64,000 nucleotides of DNA from Levilactobacillus senmaizukei DSM 21775 = NBRC 103853 (GCF_001592085.1 NZ_BCWD01000008.1:1-64000), one strand, 5' to 3'. Positions 54,003 through 63,984 are shown, counted from the first letter of the stretch. Made by a program: numbers and translations. Notes: generated by a model not told the origin, from the letters alone.

Positions 54003-55184
54003 ATGCAAATTTCAAAACGAGCACAGGCAGTTCAACCTTCGGCAACCTTTGCAACGGCCCAAAAAGCCGATGCAATGCAGGCCACTGGGGTTGATGTGAT
54101 TAATCTTTGTATTGGGCAACCGGATTTTCCGACGCCTAGAAATATTAAGGATGCCACGGTTGACGCTATTCGGGCTGACAGTGTCGATGGTTATACCGCA
54201 ACGCCGGGAATTATACCATTACGGCAGGCCGTGATTGACCACATTGTGGCTCCTCAAGGTGAGACGGGTTTTACTGCCGACCAAGTTGTGGTGACCACCG
54301 GGGCTAAGATGGCGTTCTACGCGCTATTCCAGGCTATCCTCGATCCCGGGGACGATGTGTTAATCCCGGCACCCTATTGGGTTAGCTATGGGGAACAGGT
54401 GCGACTAGCTGGTGGCCAGCCGATTGAGATTGCGCCAACGAGTACCTTCAAGGTCACGCCAGACCAATTGGCCGCGGCCTTGACGCCGCAGACCAGGGCC
54501 GTTGTACTGAATTCGCCCCAGAATCCAAGTGGGGTGGTTTACACCCGCGCCGAGTTAAAGGCTATTGGTGAATGGGCGGTTGCCCATGACTTATTAGTAA
54601 TTGCTGATGAAATCTATGGCGAATTATTGTATGATGGAAATACGCCAGCCCCCTCGATGCTGGGGATTGATCCGACCATTACTGCCAATGTGGTGGTGAT
54701 TAACGGGGTTTCCAAGACTTACGCGATGACCGGGTGGCGGATTGGTTTCTTAATTGGTCAACCGGCTGTGGTCGGTGCGGTCAATAAGGTGCTGTCCCAC
54801 ATGACAGGGAATACCGCGGCGGTTAGCCAAGCGGCGGCTTTAGCAGCTTTAACGGGCGACCAGTCGGCGGTGACCACCATGCGGGCGGCGTTTAAGGAGC
54901 GATTAGACACCATTTATCCGTTATTGATGGCAATTCCGGGTTTTGATTTACCCTTAAAGCCTCAGGGAGCTTTTTACTTATTCCCAGAGGTCACGCAGGC
55001 GATGGCGCAGAAACACTGTGCTACGTCGGCAGAGTTCGCTGATCTCCTCCTAAATGAGGCCCACGTGGCCGTTGTTTCGGGAGAAGCGTTTGGTCTTGCT
55101 AACCATATCCGATTGAGCTATGCCACGGATTTGGCAACCCTCAAACGGGCCATGCAGCGAATTAACACATTTATGCAAGAATAA
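54003..55184 (+). CDS. aspB: Aspartate aminotransferase, class I
   Basis: PLP-dependent transaminase of 393 residues interconverting aspartate and oxaloacetate. The N-terminal MQISKRAQAVQPSATFA, the CIGQPDFPTP motif, NSPQNPSGVVY (coenzyme-binding Asn) and GVSKTYAMTGWRIGF with the PLP Lys place it with Bacillus-type AspB. GAGGAGG is 5-6 bases before ATG 54003. Aspartate supply fits the asparaginyl-tRNA synthetase gene that follows 31 bases later. Confidence 0.93.
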   Translation: MQISKRAQAVQPSATFATAQKADAMQATGVDVINLCIGQPDFPTPRNIKDATVDAIRADSVDGYTATPGIIPLRQAVIDHIVAPQGETGFTADQVVVTTGAKMAFYALFQAILDPGDDVLIPAPYWVSYGEQVRLAGGQPIEIAPTSTFKVTPDQLAAALTPQTRAVVLNSPQNPSGVVYTRAELKAIGEWAVAHDLLVIADEIYGELLYDGNTPAPSMLGIDPTITANVVVINGVSKTYAMTGWRIGFLIGQPAVVGAVNKVLSHMTGNTAAVSQAAALAALTGDQSAVTTMRAAFKERLDTIYPLLMAIPGFDLPLKPQGAFYLFPEVTQAMAQKHCATSAEFADLLLNEAHVAVVSGEAFGLANHIRLSYATDLATLKRAMQRINTFMQE

Positions 55185-55215
55185 ATAAAAATTGTTAAGA
55201 GATGGAGGAATTGAC

Positions 55216-56511
55216 TTGGAACAGATCAATATTATTGATGCTAGCAAACACGTTGACGAAAAAGTAAAGATTGGTGTTTGGCTAACCAATAAGCGTTCAA
55301 GCGGTAAGATTGCCTTCCTACAGTTACGTGACGGGACCGCCTTCTTCCAAGGCGTTGTGCTTAAGAAAGCTGTAGACGAAGCCACATTTGAATTAGCCAA
55401 GGAACTCCGCCAGGAAACCAGCATGTGGATCACCGGGATCATTCATCAAGACGACCGGTCCCACTTTGGTTATGAAATCGAAGTTGAAGGCATTGAAGTC
55501 ATTGGGGAAAGCGAAGACTACCCAATCACACCTAAGGAACACGGGGTAGATTTCTTGATGGATCACCGTCATTTATGGCTGCGTTCATCCAAGCCTCATG
55601 CACTGATGCGGATTCGTAACGAAGTTATTCGGGCAACCTATGAATTCTACAACAAGGAAGGCTTCACCAAGATTGATTCACCAATCTTGACGGGGAGTGC
55701 TCCTGAAGGGACCACCGACCTGTTCCATACGGAGTACTTTGATCGTGACGCTTACCTGTCACAATCTGGTCAACTCTATGCCGAGGCTGGCGCTATGGCC
55801 TTCAACAAGGTCTTTACCTTTGGACCAACGTTCCGGGCAGAAAAGTCTAAGACTCGTCGTCACTTGATTGAATTCTGGATGATTGAACCAGAAATGGCCT
55901 TCATGCACCAAGAAGAAAGCCTGGAAGTTCAAGAACAATACGTGGCCTTCTTGGTTCAAAACGTCATCGACCACTGTGCCGCTGACCTGAAGACCTTGGG
56001 TCGGGATGTGGATGTCTTGAAGAAGTACACCCAACTACCTTACCCCCGGATCAGTTACGATGAAGCCATTGACCTGTTGAAGCAAAACGGGTTTGACTTA
56101 GAATGGGGCGTGGACTTTGGTTCACCAGAAGAAACCTTCCTGGCCGACCACTTTGACAAGCCGGTCTTTGTACTAAACTACCCTAAGGCGATCAAGCCAT
56201 TCTACATGAAGCCACACCCAACGCGGGACGATGTTTACATCTGTGCCGACCTGTTAGCCCCAGAAGGCTACGGTGAAATTATTGGGGGCTCCGAACGGGA
56301 AGTCGATTACGATCTCTTGTTAGAACAAGTTAAGAAGGCTGGTCTGAACACCGACGATTATAGCTGGTACCTTGACTTGCGGAAATACGGTTCCGTGCCA
56401 CACTCCGGCTTTGGGATGGGACTTGAACGGTTCCTGACCTGGATTACCGGTGAAGAACATGTTCGTGAGGCAATTCCATTCCCACGTTTGCTTAACCGGA
56501 TTTACCCTTAA
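55216..56511 (+). CDS. asnS: Asparagine-tRNA ligase
   Basis: Class IIb aminoacyl-tRNA synthetase of 431 residues. It has an N-terminal OB-fold anticodon-binding domain (to about 110), motif 2 [17 protein letters not shown], and motif 3 [13 protein letters not shown] near the end. The start is TTG 55216 with GGAGG 7 bases upstream, giving the usual N-terminus [13 protein letters not shown]. Operon position after aspB and before dnaD is conserved in Firmicutes. Confidence 0.97.
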   Translation: MEQINIIDASKHVDEKVKIGVWLTNKRSSGKIAFLQLRDGTAFFQGVVLKKAVDEATFELAKELRQETSMWITGIIHQDDRSHFGYEIEVEGIEVIGESEDYPITPKEHGVDFLMDHRHLWLRSSKPHALMRIRNEVIRATYEFYNKEGFTKIDSPILTGSAPEGTTDLFHTEYFDRDAYLSQSGQLYAEAGAMAFNKVFTFGPTFRAEKSKTRRHLIEFWMIEPEMAFMHQEESLEVQEQYVAFLVQNVIDHCAADLKTLGRDVDVLKKYTQLPYPRISYDEAIDLLKQNGFDLEWGVDFGSPEETFLADHFDKPVFVLNYPKAIKPFYMKPHPTRDDVYICADLLAPEGYGEIIGGSEREVDYDLLLEQVKKAGLNTDDYSWYLDLRKYGSVPHSGFGMGLERFLTWITGEEHVREAIPFPRLLNRIYP

Positions 56512-56525
56512 TTATTTGAAATGTC

Positions 56526-56562
56526 AAACGGCCGCCTCACTTTTTGTGGGAGCGGTCGTTTG
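56526..56562 (+). terminator. Hairpin between asnS and dnaD
   Basis: AAACGGCCGCCTCAC and GTGGGAGCGGTCGTTT pair with a bulge and wobbles; no long T run, so it is likely a partial terminator. Confidence 0.6.
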
Positions 56563-56584
56563 TTAGTCAGAGGAGGTTTAGCCC

Positions 56585-57283
56585 ATGGATGATTTTATTC
56601 ATCGCTATATTGCGGCTGGTCAGACCAGCATCGCTAACTATCTCATCGATCACTATCGTGAAGTGGGGATGAGTAATGACCAGTTCTTAATTTATCTGCA
56701 GGTTCGCCGCCAAATCGATCGGGGGGATGAGCTCCCGGATGCCGAGATTTTGGCGCAGCGCTTAGGCTGGGATAAGTCACGTGTCTATCAGGTGCTGCAC
56801 GAATTGATTTCAGGCAAGCTGATGAGCATTGCCACGGTTACCAATTCGCAGGGGCAGAAGCAGGATAGTTATGACTTTAGCCTACTGACGGACAAGCTGA
56901 GCCATTTGGCTGCTCAGGAAACCCGTCAGACCGTTCAGAAGGCGGCCACGACTGACCGAGCCACCGTGTTCAATCAGATTGAAACGGAGTTTGGGCGGCC
57001 CTTGTCACCGCTGGAGATGGAAAGTATCAACCAGTGGCTGGATGAGGACCACTATCAACCGGAGTTGATTCAGTTGGCCTTAAAGGAGGCCGTTCTCAGT
57101 CAGGCCTACAGTCTGAAATATATGGACCGGATTCTGTTGAGTTGGGAAAAGAAGCATTTGACCACCGCTGTGCAGGTGCAACGGGAGCGCGAACGGCAGG
57201 AACCGCGCCGATCCAAGGCGCCAGATTCCGCAGCTAATACGGCAATTCCCGACGTGCCTATCTTTAAGCTGACCGATCGTTAG
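56585..57283 (+). CDS. dnaD: DNA replication initiation/primosome protein DnaD
   Basis: A 232-residue protein with an N-terminal winged-helix DnaD domain (about 1-110; LAQRLGWDKSRVYQVLHEL is the recognition helix area) and a C-terminal DnaD/DnaB_2 domain (FGRPLSPLEMESINQW to ILLSWEKK). DnaD loads the replicative helicase with DnaB and DnaI and remodels DNA. GAGGAGG lies 8 bases before the ATG. Terminal gene of the dinG operon. Confidence 0.94.
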   Translation: MDDFIHRYIAAGQTSIANYLIDHYREVGMSNDQFLIYLQVRRQIDRGDELPDAEILAQRLGWDKSRVYQVLHELISGKLMSIATVTNSQGQKQDSYDFSLLTDKLSHLAAQETRQTVQKAATTDRATVFNQIETEFGRPLSPLEMESINQWLDEDHYQPELIQLALKEAVLSQAYSLKYMDRILLSWEKKHLTTAVQVQRERERQEPRRSKAPDSAANTAIPDVPIFKLTDR

Positions 57284-57305
57284 TCTCCGAATAATTGAAT
57301 TTTCA

Positions 57306-57348
57306 GAAGGGATGTTACCAGTTTGATGGCTGGTGGCATCCCTTTTGT
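57306..57348 (+). terminator. dnaD terminator
   Basis: AAGGGATG and CATCCCTT pair, with inner TACCAG/CTGGTGG pairing, followed by TTTTG. Confidence 0.8.
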
Positions 57349-57367
57349 GATCTGATCGGCTGGTCAA

Positions 57368-57409
57368 TAAAAAAAGTCCCCCACAATTCAACGTGAATTG
57401 TGGGGGACT
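57368..57409 (-). terminator. recU-pbp1A terminator
   Basis: On the minus strand a perfect 16-base stem (AGTCCCCCACAATTCA with its complement) is followed by a T run. Confidence 0.92.
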
Positions 57410-57429
57410 CGTGGTGAACTCAAGCAAGA

Positions 57430-59709
57430 TTAACTATTATCGTCCTTGTTCGTGGTGGCACTGGACGTATCGGTGGAATTGGTATTGTTATCGTTACCCG
57501 TTCCGCCACTTGGCTTTTGTTCCGTGTTAGCGGATTCTTTGCTACTGCTAGACTCAGTGGTTGAGGCGTGTGATGAGCTACTGTTCGTCGTCACTTGGTT
57601 ATTGCTACTGTATGCCGATGAGCTAGTAGTGTTGGTTGACCCGTATTGGCTAGTGGCCGTGGTATCGCCAACGGTACCAGGATGACCAGTAACGTAGTAT
57701 TCTTTTTGATTATTTTGTGTGGTTTCCGTGACCGTACTTGGCGCCGTCCAATCGGAATTGGTGGTCTTCGTGGCCAGGTAACTCATTTCATACTTGTAAA
57801 TTTGTTGTGCGATCTTGGTATCCGATTCGCTGACGTAGTGACCAGCTTGAAATTGCTTGTCATACCCGGTCCAAACGGAGACCGCGTAGTTCTTGGTATA
57901 ACCCGTGAACCAGGAATCCATCGTTGCACCGTCGGGAACTTGATCGGCGTAGTCATCAGGGTAGGAGTCGGTCCCGGTCTTCCCAGCTTGATACAGACCG
58001 GAAATTTCGGCAGCCGTCCCGGATCCGTTGTCGTTGGTAATCACATCCTTCATCATATCGGTGATCATGAAGGCCGTCGCCGCTGACATTGCTTTCTTCC
58101 CGGTTGAAGCGTAGTTATGTGACTTACCGTCTTGGGTGACCACACGTGAAACCAGGTAGGGTTTGTAGTAGGTCCCACCATTGGCGAAGGCGGCATAGGC
58201 CGCAGCTTCTTGTTCGGTTGAGATGTACAACCCAATCCCGTTTTGAAGAGTTAAGGTCTTGTCAAAACTCATTCCTAAGCCCTTCAAGAAGTCAGTGGCC
58301 TTACTAATACCGACATTTTGCAGGGTGCGAACCGCTGGAATGTTTCGTGATTCGTAGAGGGCCTTGCGCATGGTGATAGTGCCTTGATACTGCCGGTCCC
58401 AGTCATAGAGGTTCTTATCGGTCCCGGGATAGGTAAAGGCACTATCCTTTACCGGCTCGTAAGTTGGATAGTTAAGATACTCAATAGCTGGTCCATAATC
58501 CATTAGTGGCTTAGCCGTTGAGGCGCTCGACCGGTCGGTCTGAACGGCCCGGTTCAAACCGAAGGTGACTTTCCCGGTCTTCCGACCACCTAGCATGGCG
58601 ACGACCTTTCCGGAGTTGGGTTCAACGATGGTTGATCCGACTTGGAACTTGCTGGAAGGATAACTGATGTAGCTACTACCATTGGCGATGTCATAGAGTT
58701 TCTTCTGGGCATCGAGATCCAGGTTCGTGTGTACTTTCAAACCGCCGGTGGTGGTGTTGTAGCCCTTGGACTTTAGCTCGGCATAAACCTGTTTGAGGTA
58801 GGCGTCAATGACCTTGGTGGTCTTAGCACTGGTGCCAGAAGTCTTATGGGTCTTGGCTAAACCGGCTTTGATGCTGGTTGCCTGGGCCTGAGTTGCTTGC
58901 GCACTGGTGATGACATTGTTCTTAGCCATGGCGGACAGAACCAGGTCCCGCCGCTTCTTGGCGTATTGTGGGTAGGTCGTTGGGTCATAGTTGGTTGGGG
59001 ATTGTGGCATTCCGGCCAATAGAGCGAGCTGTGGCAAGCCTAGCTTCTTAAGGCTGGTGCCGTAGTAATACTCGGCGGCCGTTTCCATTCCGTAGACCCC
59101 ATTGCCCATGTAAACCTTGTTCACATAGTATTCGAGAATCTGGTCTTTGGAGTATTCGTGGTCGACCTTGAGGGCTAACCAGGCTTCTTGGGCCTTGCGC
59201 TTCAGCGTTCGGTCGGAAGCGGCGGTCGAGAAGACGGAGAGCTTAACCAATTGTTGCGTTAAGGTACTCCCACCTTGCATTCCCAGTGAAGATCCACTGA
59301 CGTTGGCAAACGCTGCCCCAAGGATTCGGATGGGGTCAACCCCGTCGTTCTTGTAGAAGCGTCGATCTTCGGTGGAGACAACGGCCTTCTTTAGGGTGGC
59401 CGGAATGTTATCGGACTTCACGTAGCTTCTGTTCTGGGCCCCGAGTCGAGAAATAATGTTGCCCTTGGCATCGTAGACCCGCGTGGACGTGTCACTCGAC
59501 AGGGCACCTTGAGTGACCTTGGGAGCGCTCTGAGCATAGTAGAAGAACAACCCAGCGCCAGCTAGCAGGCCGAGAACGACGACCGCGACAACGATAAACA
59601 GAATGCGCCGGAACAAACGCCAGCCGTTTCGACGCGGCTTTTTGGGACCCGGAGTGCGCTCGGCGTTGCGACTCATCCGAGTTTCACGAGTGGTATTGTT
59701 ACTAGACAT
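57430..59709 (-). CDS. pbp1A: Class A penicillin-binding protein 1A
   Basis: Bifunctional peptidoglycan synthase of 759 residues. A basic cytoplasmic tail is followed by one membrane helix (36-58). The glycosyltransferase family 51 domain has catalytic Glu114 in STEDRRFY and GGSTLTQQLVK (147-157). The transpeptidase has SxxK at 397-400 (STAK), SRN at 454-456 and KTG at 577-579. The last 75 residues are Ser/Thr/Asn-rich low complexity, probably a flexible wall-spanning tail. It is 33 bases after recU, the conserved recU-pbp1 pair. Confidence 0.96.
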   Translation of the reverse strand: MSSNNTTRETRMSRNAERTPGPKKPRRNGWRLFRRILFIVVAVVVLGLLAGAGLFFYYAQSAPKVTQGALSSDTSTRVYDAKGNIISRLGAQNRSYVKSDNIPATLKKAVVSTEDRRFYKNDGVDPIRILGAAFANVSGSSLGMQGGSTLTQQLVKLSVFSTAASDRTLKRKAQEAWLALKVDHEYSKDQILEYYVNKVYMGNGVYGMETAAEYYYGTSLKKLGLPQLALLAGMPQSPTNYDPTTYPQYAKKRRDLVLSAMAKNNVITSAQATQAQATSIKAGLAKTHKTSGTSAKTTKVIDAYLKQVYAELKSKGYNTTTGGLKVHTNLDLDAQKKLYDIANGSSYISYPSSKFQVGSTIVEPNSGKVVAMLGGRKTGKVTFGLNRAVQTDRSSASTAKPLMDYGPAIEYLNYPTYEPVKDSAFTYPGTDKNLYDWDRQYQGTITMRKALYESRNIPAVRTLQNVGISKATDFLKGLGMSFDKTLTLQNGIGLYISTEQEAAAYAAFANGGTYYKPYLVSRVVTQDGKSHNYASTGKKAMSAATAFMITDMMKDVITNDNGSGTAAEISGLYQAGKTGTDSYPDDYADQVPDGATMDSWFTGYTKNYAVSVWTGYDKQFQAGHYVSESDTKIAQQIYKYEMSYLATKTTNSDWTAPSTVTETTQNNQKEYYVTGHPGTVGDTTATSQYGSTNTTSSSAYSSNNQVTTNSSSSHASTTESSSSKESANTEQKPSGGTGNDNNTNSTDTSSATTNKDDNS

Positions 59710-59742
59710 GGTAATCTCCTTTATGTTTAACCGGGATGGTGG

Positions 59743-60357
59743 TTAAGAAAGCGATTCGATCAAAACATCCACGGCCTTAAGATAAGGAACTGGAATCTGA
59801 AGCGCAGCGGGAATTAAAATCCCGTTGGTTTGAATCTCGGTGTACGGCACGGACTTACGCCCGCCCGCAGCTTGGGCATCCCAGAACTGAAATAAGTATT
59901 TGGCCGGATACAAGTAGGTCTCTTCGTGGGTGACAAATTTAATAATAGCAAAACAAATCCCACCTTGAGCGACACAAGCTCGCATATGGTCAATCTGGTG
60001 TTCATGGAAATTCTTGAGAGGAAACGATCCTTGGTTGCGGGTTTCCTTGGCATCGAAGTCTAAGTAATGGCTCCGGTACACCCCATTGTAGTCCGTCGTG
60101 GAGGCCGTACTAAAGTAAGCTTCTTTTATCACGGCAGCACTTCGTTTCGGATAATCAACCTTCACGATTTGAATGGGGGTTGGCTTCTTATGAACCACGG
60201 CTTGCCCCCGTGACTCATAATAGGTATTACTTTCATTCAATGCTTCTTCTAATGACATACCCCGTTTGCCATAATTGGTGTAGGTACTGGGGAAGCGGGG
60301 CCCCGTTTTACCGGCTGGTGTTTGATAGGCATTCCCGTTGGGATACCGGATAGTCAT
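59743..60357 (-). CDS. recU: Holliday junction resolvase RecU
   Basis: Dimeric endonuclease that resolves Holliday junctions and helps chromosome segregation; 204 residues. The family signatures are GKRGMSLEEALNESNTYY near 30-47, YRSHYLDFDAKETRNQGSF with the catalytic Asp/Glu/Lys, and FPLKNFHEHQIDHM. First gene of the recU-pbp1A transcript; AGGAG precedes its ATG. Confidence 0.96.
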   Translation of the reverse strand: MTIRYPNGNAYQTPAGKTGPRFPSTYTNYGKRGMSLEEALNESNTYYESRGQAVVHKKPTPIQIVKVDYPKRSAAVIKEAYFSTASTTDYNGVYRSHYLDFDAKETRNQGSFPLKNFHEHQIDHMRACVAQGGICFAIIKFVTHEETYLYPAKYLFQFWDAQAAGGRKSVPYTEIQTNGILIPAALQIPVPYLKAVDVLIESLS

Positions 60358-60414
60358 GGACGCTCACACTCCTTTGAGTAAAACCGCTACTTGATTTGTG
60401 GCCCAGTTATTGAC

Positions 60415-60443
60415 ATTATACCAACCTCAAGAAGAAATAAAAA
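60415..60443 (-). promoter_or_regulatory. recU-pbp1A promoter
   Basis: On the minus strand a perfect extended -10, TGGTATAAT, lies about 58 bases upstream of recU; the -35 (TTTTTA at 17 bases) is weak, which an extended -10 can offset. Confidence 0.6.
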
Positions 60444-60551
60444 CAACTAAACCGGCCTTCATAAATTGAACAACGCTAATTTTACGCGTTTTTAATGGAT
60501 TGGGCGGCTTTTTTTGTTACACTTAAGTTATTGTTAAAAGGAGATGACGCG

Positions 60552-61121
60552 GTGAGTCGATTATGGTTAACGGGTTACCGTAGCTATGAGCTCGGGGTGT
60601 TTGGCAACCAAGACCCGAAGTTGTTGGTGATTAAGGATACCCTCAAGAAATTACTCATTAATAAGATAGAAAATGGCACGGATTGGCTGATTACCGGTGG
60701 CCAGCTGGGGGTTGAACAGTGGGCCGTGGAAGTTGGCTTGAGTCTGAAACCAGATTATCCTGAGATAAAGATTGCCATCATGACGCCGTTTGCCGACTTT
60801 GGTGGCAACTGGAATGAGGATAACCAAGGGCACTATGCCCAACTTGCTAGTCAGGTTGACTTCCACCAGTCCGTGAGCGAGCAGCCTTATCATGGGCCAC
60901 AACAGTTAAGAAACTATCAAGAATTTATGTTGACCCACACGGATGAGGCGGTCATGGTTTATGATTTAGAGGTTGAAGGAAAGCCTAAGTATGATTACCA
61001 AGCCACTCACCGGTATCAAGAGCAGCATGCTTATCCACTAACACTGATTGATATGGATTGGTTACAAGAAAGTGCCAACGAATATCAAGAAAATTTAAAT
61101 AATGGTTCCCAAATTGATTAA
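60552..61121 (+). CDS. ypsA: YpsA family SLOG-domain protein (DUF1273)
   Basis: A 189-residue protein with a Rossmann-like SLOG fold: RLWLTGYRSYELGVF, WLITGGQLGVEQWAVE and IAIMTPFADFGGNW are the family blocks. YpsA affects cell division in Bacillus and Staphylococcus and is encoded beside gpsB, as here. The nucleotide-derived ligand is not established. GTG 60552 was chosen because AAAGGAG lies 8 bases upstream and the product then begins MSRLWLTGYRS. Confidence 0.92.
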   Translation: MSRLWLTGYRSYELGVFGNQDPKLLVIKDTLKKLLINKIENGTDWLITGGQLGVEQWAVEVGLSLKPDYPEIKIAIMTPFADFGGNWNEDNQGHYAQLASQVDFHQSVSEQPYHGPQQLRNYQEFMLTHTDEAVMVYDLEVEGKPKYDYQATHRYQEQHAYPLTLIDMDWLQESANEYQENLNNGSQID

Positions 61122-61176
61122 AAACTGGTATTATTAATATCGCCGGTTTGATTAGGATAACGAGGTGTAATGATCG

Positions 61177-61530
61177 ATGGAAAACGTTAATTTTACTCCC
61201 AAGGAGATTTTACAAAAGCAATTCCGCCAAAAGATGCGGGGTTATGACCCTGACGACGTTGATAGTTTCTTGGATAACGTCATCAAGGACTACGATACTT
61301 TTGTAAAAGAGAATCAACGGCTTCAAGAAGAAAACGAACGCTTGTTGGCTAAGGTCGACGAACTCACGAAACAAGTTTCCGTGGGGGTTAGTCAACCCGC
61401 AGCAACGACAACCAGCCAGGCAACTTCAAGTGTCACTAACATGGACATCTTGAAGCGGCTCTCCAATTTGGAACGGCACGTTTTCGGTTCACAATTAGAT
61501 AATGATCCAAACGAGTCACATCGTTTGTAG
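61177..61530 (+). CDS. gpsB: Cell division protein GpsB
   Basis: A 117-residue DivIVA-like protein. The N-terminal membrane- and PBP-binding domain ([29 protein letters not shown] region, about 5-33) is followed by a coiled coil rich in Glu/Lys (about 35-70), a Thr/Ser linker, and a C-terminal helix ([16 protein letters not shown]) that trimerises it. GpsB coordinates wall synthases between septum and sidewall and may act on the class A PBP encoded 1.5 kb away. Between ypsA and rnpB, as in Bacillus. Confidence 0.96.
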   Translation: MENVNFTPKEILQKQFRQKMRGYDPDDVDSFLDNVIKDYDTFVKENQRLQEENERLLAKVDELTKQVSVGVSQPAATTTSQATSSVTNMDILKRLSNLERHVFGSQLDNDPNESHRL

Positions 61531-61543
61531 AATTATATAGACT

Positions 61544-61939
61544 GGTGTAAATCCTGAGTAATCGCGGTCGGCATATGTCGGCTGAGGAAAGTCCATGCTC
61601 GCACAGGCTGCGATGCCTGTAGTGTTCGTGCTCGGTGAAAAAATAAGCCGGGGGACGTTAGGAACAACGTTACGGCGGGAAAAAACGACTAAGGCTTCGG
61701 CTATGTCCTAGTATCCCTGAAAAGTGCCACAGTGACGATACGTCTAGGGAAACCTAGGCGGTGGAACGCGGTAAACCCCTCGAGCGGGCAACCCAAACTT
61801 TTGGTAGGGGCGCTTCACACATGGAATTGAACGAAGTGTGGGGGGAGAGGAAACTCTCGAGATAGATGATTACTGCCACGTAATTGTTTGCCTGAAACAG
61901 TTACGGGGTACAAAACATGGCTTACAGGGATTTGCACCA
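61544..61939 (+). ncRNA. rnpB: RNase P RNA, class B
   Basis: Catalytic RNA that trims tRNA 5' leaders. P1 is formed by GGTGTAAATCC (61544-61554) and GGATTTGCACC (61928-61938). Universal blocks are seen: GAGGAAAGTCCATGCTCGCA at 61586-61605, the region ending CAGTGACGATACG, GTGGAACGCGGTAAACCCC, and near the 3' end AAAACATGGCTTACAG. Length of about 395 bases and the lack of class A features are typical of Bacillales/Lactobacillales. The exact ends are set by P1 and are good to a few bases. Confidence 0.96.
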
Positions 61940-61948
61940 TGTCAGGTT

Positions 61949-61975
61949 GGTGGGAGCTTGCTCCCACCTTTTTTT
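61949..61975 (+). terminator. rnpB terminator
   Basis: GGTGGGAGC and GCTCCCACC pair perfectly around TT, followed by seven T. Confidence 0.93.
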
Positions 61976-62079
61976 ATAGCTATAATTAGCCCTGATTGGG
62001 CAAGAAACGATGGTTGCCACCGATTGGTGGGCCTAGCCGTCGAGTATTAATAGATCAACAGAGAAAACAGGAGGGCGTT

Positions 62080-63222
62080 ATGAAAAAATTTCATTTATAC
62101 GCAGCGACTGCCAGTGGGATTGAAGCCATTGCTGGCCGAGAATTACGGGACTTGGGTTACGAAACCCAGGTTGAAAATGGTCGGGTTCGTTTCGATGGCA
62201 CGATTGAAGACATTCTTCGAGCCAACCTTTGGCTACGGACCGCGGATCGGGTGCGGATCATTGTTGCCGAATTCGATGCCGTGACTTTTGACGAGTTGTT
62301 TGAAGCAACTAAGGCAGTTGCTTGGGATGAACTTCTGCCAATGGATGCCGCATTTCCCGTTGAGGGTCGTTCCAAGAAGTCACAATTACATAGTGTGCCC
62401 GATGCCCAGGCCATCGTGAAGAAGGCCGTGGCAACCAAGCTGGCTGCGGTCTATCACCGGCGGACACGGATGCCCGAAACTGGGGCAACCTATCCATTGG
62501 AAGTCATGATCGACAAGGATCATGTCATGTTGACTTTGGATACCACCGGTTCAAGCCTATTTAAACGCGGTTACCGGGTTGGTAAAGGGGGCGCACCACT
62601 CAAGGAAAATATGGCTGCGGCCTTAATTGCCCTGACCAGTTGGCATAAAGACATGCCATTCTGGGATCCCGTTTGTGGGTCTGGGACGATTCCGATCGAA
62701 GCAGCGATGATCGGCCGTAACCTGGCGCCTGGATTTAACCGAAGCTTCACCTGTGAGGGTTGGAGCTGGGTTCCTCAAGAATTGAGCGATCAGGTTCGCG
62801 ATGAGGCGGATGCAAAGGCCGACTACGACACGCCGCTTCAGATCTTTGGGACGGATATCGATGAAAATATGGTGGCCATTGCCAAGCGTAACGCGCAAGA
62901 GGCCGGGCTGTCCCAAGATGTTACGTTCGGCCAGTTGGCGGTTCAAGACTTTAAGACGGATCTGAAACATGGTGTCATCGTTGCCAACCCACCTTACGGG
63001 GAGCGGTTGAGTGACCAAGCCAGTGTACGCGAGCTATACAAGCAAATGGGCCAGGTCTTCAAGCCGCTGAGTGACTGGTCAAAGTATATTTTGACGGCCG
63101 ATCTGGAGTTCGAACACTTCTATGGACAAAAGGCGACGAAGACCCGGAAGCTTTACAACGGGGCCTTACGGACGGATTACTTCCAGTTCTGGGCTAAACG
63201 GCAACCACGCCGGCGGGACTAG
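62080..63222 (+). CDS. ypsC: THUMP-domain RNA N2-guanine methyltransferase (YpsC/RlmL type)
   Basis: A 380-residue class I SAM-dependent RNA methyltransferase. An N-terminal THUMP domain (about 50-160) follows MKKFHLYAATASGIEAIAGR. The methyltransferase has DPVCGSGTIPIEAAMIGRN for SAM binding and the catalytic motif NPPYGERL. Relatives modify guanine in 23S rRNA; the exact site here is not proven. ATG 62080 is set by AGGAGGG 8 bases upstream; an upstream frame extension overlaps the rnpB terminator region and was rejected. Confidence 0.93.
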   Translation: MKKFHLYAATASGIEAIAGRELRDLGYETQVENGRVRFDGTIEDILRANLWLRTADRVRIIVAEFDAVTFDELFEATKAVAWDELLPMDAAFPVEGRSKKSQLHSVPDAQAIVKKAVATKLAAVYHRRTRMPETGATYPLEVMIDKDHVMLTLDTTGSSLFKRGYRVGKGGAPLKENMAAALIALTSWHKDMPFWDPVCGSGTIPIEAAMIGRNLAPGFNRSFTCEGWSWVPQELSDQVRDEADAKADYDTPLQIFGTDIDENMVAIAKRNAQEAGLSQDVTFGQLAVQDFKTDLKHGVIVANPPYGERLSDQASVRELYKQMGQVFKPLSDWSKYILTADLEFEHFYGQKATKTRKLYNGALRTDYFQFWAKRQPRRRD

Positions 63223-63224
63223 CC

Positions 63225-63608
63225 ATGCAGGAAGCTAACTGTATTTTCTGTCAAAAGACCGATATTATCCTGGAGAATGACCTGGCCAAGGCTTTCTGGG
63301 ACGTACACCCGGTGCGCAAGGGACATCTGTTGGTGGTACCCAAGGCCCACTACGCCACGTATTTTGAGGTACCCGCGGCCACGCGGGTAGCCATGGACCA
63401 CCTCCTGTTTGACGCCCGTGACTTGTTAATTGAGCGTTATCATCCCGCCGGCTTCAACATTGGCGTTAATGTAGATGCCGCGGCCGGGCAGACGGTGATG
63501 CACGCGCATGTTCACTTGATTCCACGTTATGAAGGAGATGTTCCCGATCCCACCGGCGGGATTCGGCGAATGATTCCCCATGCGGTTAAAAAACTACTAC
63601 GCCACTAG
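63225..63608 (+). CDS. HIT family hydrolase
   Basis: A 127-residue histidine-triad protein. The N-terminal CIFCQK pair may hold zinc; the catalytic triad is HAHVHLIPR near residues 95-103. HIT proteins cleave nucleoside phosphoramidates or dinucleotide polyphosphates. The start is 2 bases after the methyltransferase stop, so the two are cotranscribed; the ribosome site (GGCGGG) is weak, suggesting coupling. Confidence 0.92.
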   Translation: MQEANCIFCQKTDIILENDLAKAFWDVHPVRKGHLLVVPKAHYATYFEVPAATRVAMDHLLFDARDLLIERYHPAGFNIGVNVDAAAGQTVMHAHVHLIPRYEGDVPDPTGGIRRMIPHAVKKLLRH

Positions 63609-63714
63609 CGGGTGACGTTGTAAGGTTCACGCGGACTGGTTAACGAACCATAAGGATTCGTTTCAGCCGGACGATTGGTAATTATAGTGACTTTATTAAG
63701 GTTGTTCGGAATGA

Positions 63715-63743
63715 TTGCTGAATGGCCATGAACCTGATATTCT
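63715..63743 (+). promoter_or_regulatory. Promoter of the small membrane protein gene
   Basis: TTGCTG, 17-base spacer, TATTCT, 52 bases before the start codon at 63796. Confidence 0.6.
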
Positions 63744-63795
63744 AAAACTGTGGTTAGGGGCCACAATTTAATCAATTAGCTTGGGGGGAGCAAAA

Positions 63796-63984
63796 ATGAA
63801 AAACGACAAAATGGTTTTGAGTGTTTTAGTTGTTTTAGCCGTCATCTTTTTAGGACTCGTGTTAGTTCTGATGAAGTCGGTCTTCTGGGCATTATTCCCA
63901 CTGGGTTTCGCAGCGCTGGCATTGGTTTGCTACGGCGTAGATTCATTGATGACAAAAAATAATCGCGATGATCGCGAAGCATAG
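63796..63984 (+). CDS. Small two-helix membrane protein, unknown function
   Basis: A 62-residue protein, MKNDKMVLSVL and on, with two hydrophobic segments (about 6-26 and 29-48) and a short charged tail (MTKNNRDDREA). No family is recognised. A good ribosome site (GGGGGGAG) 5-6 bases before ATG 63796 and an upstream promoter support expression. Its own transcript; the window ends 16 bases after the stop. Confidence 0.75.
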   Translation: MKNDKMVLSVLVVLAVIFLGLVLVLMKSVFWALFPLGFAALALVCYGVDSLMTKNNRDDREA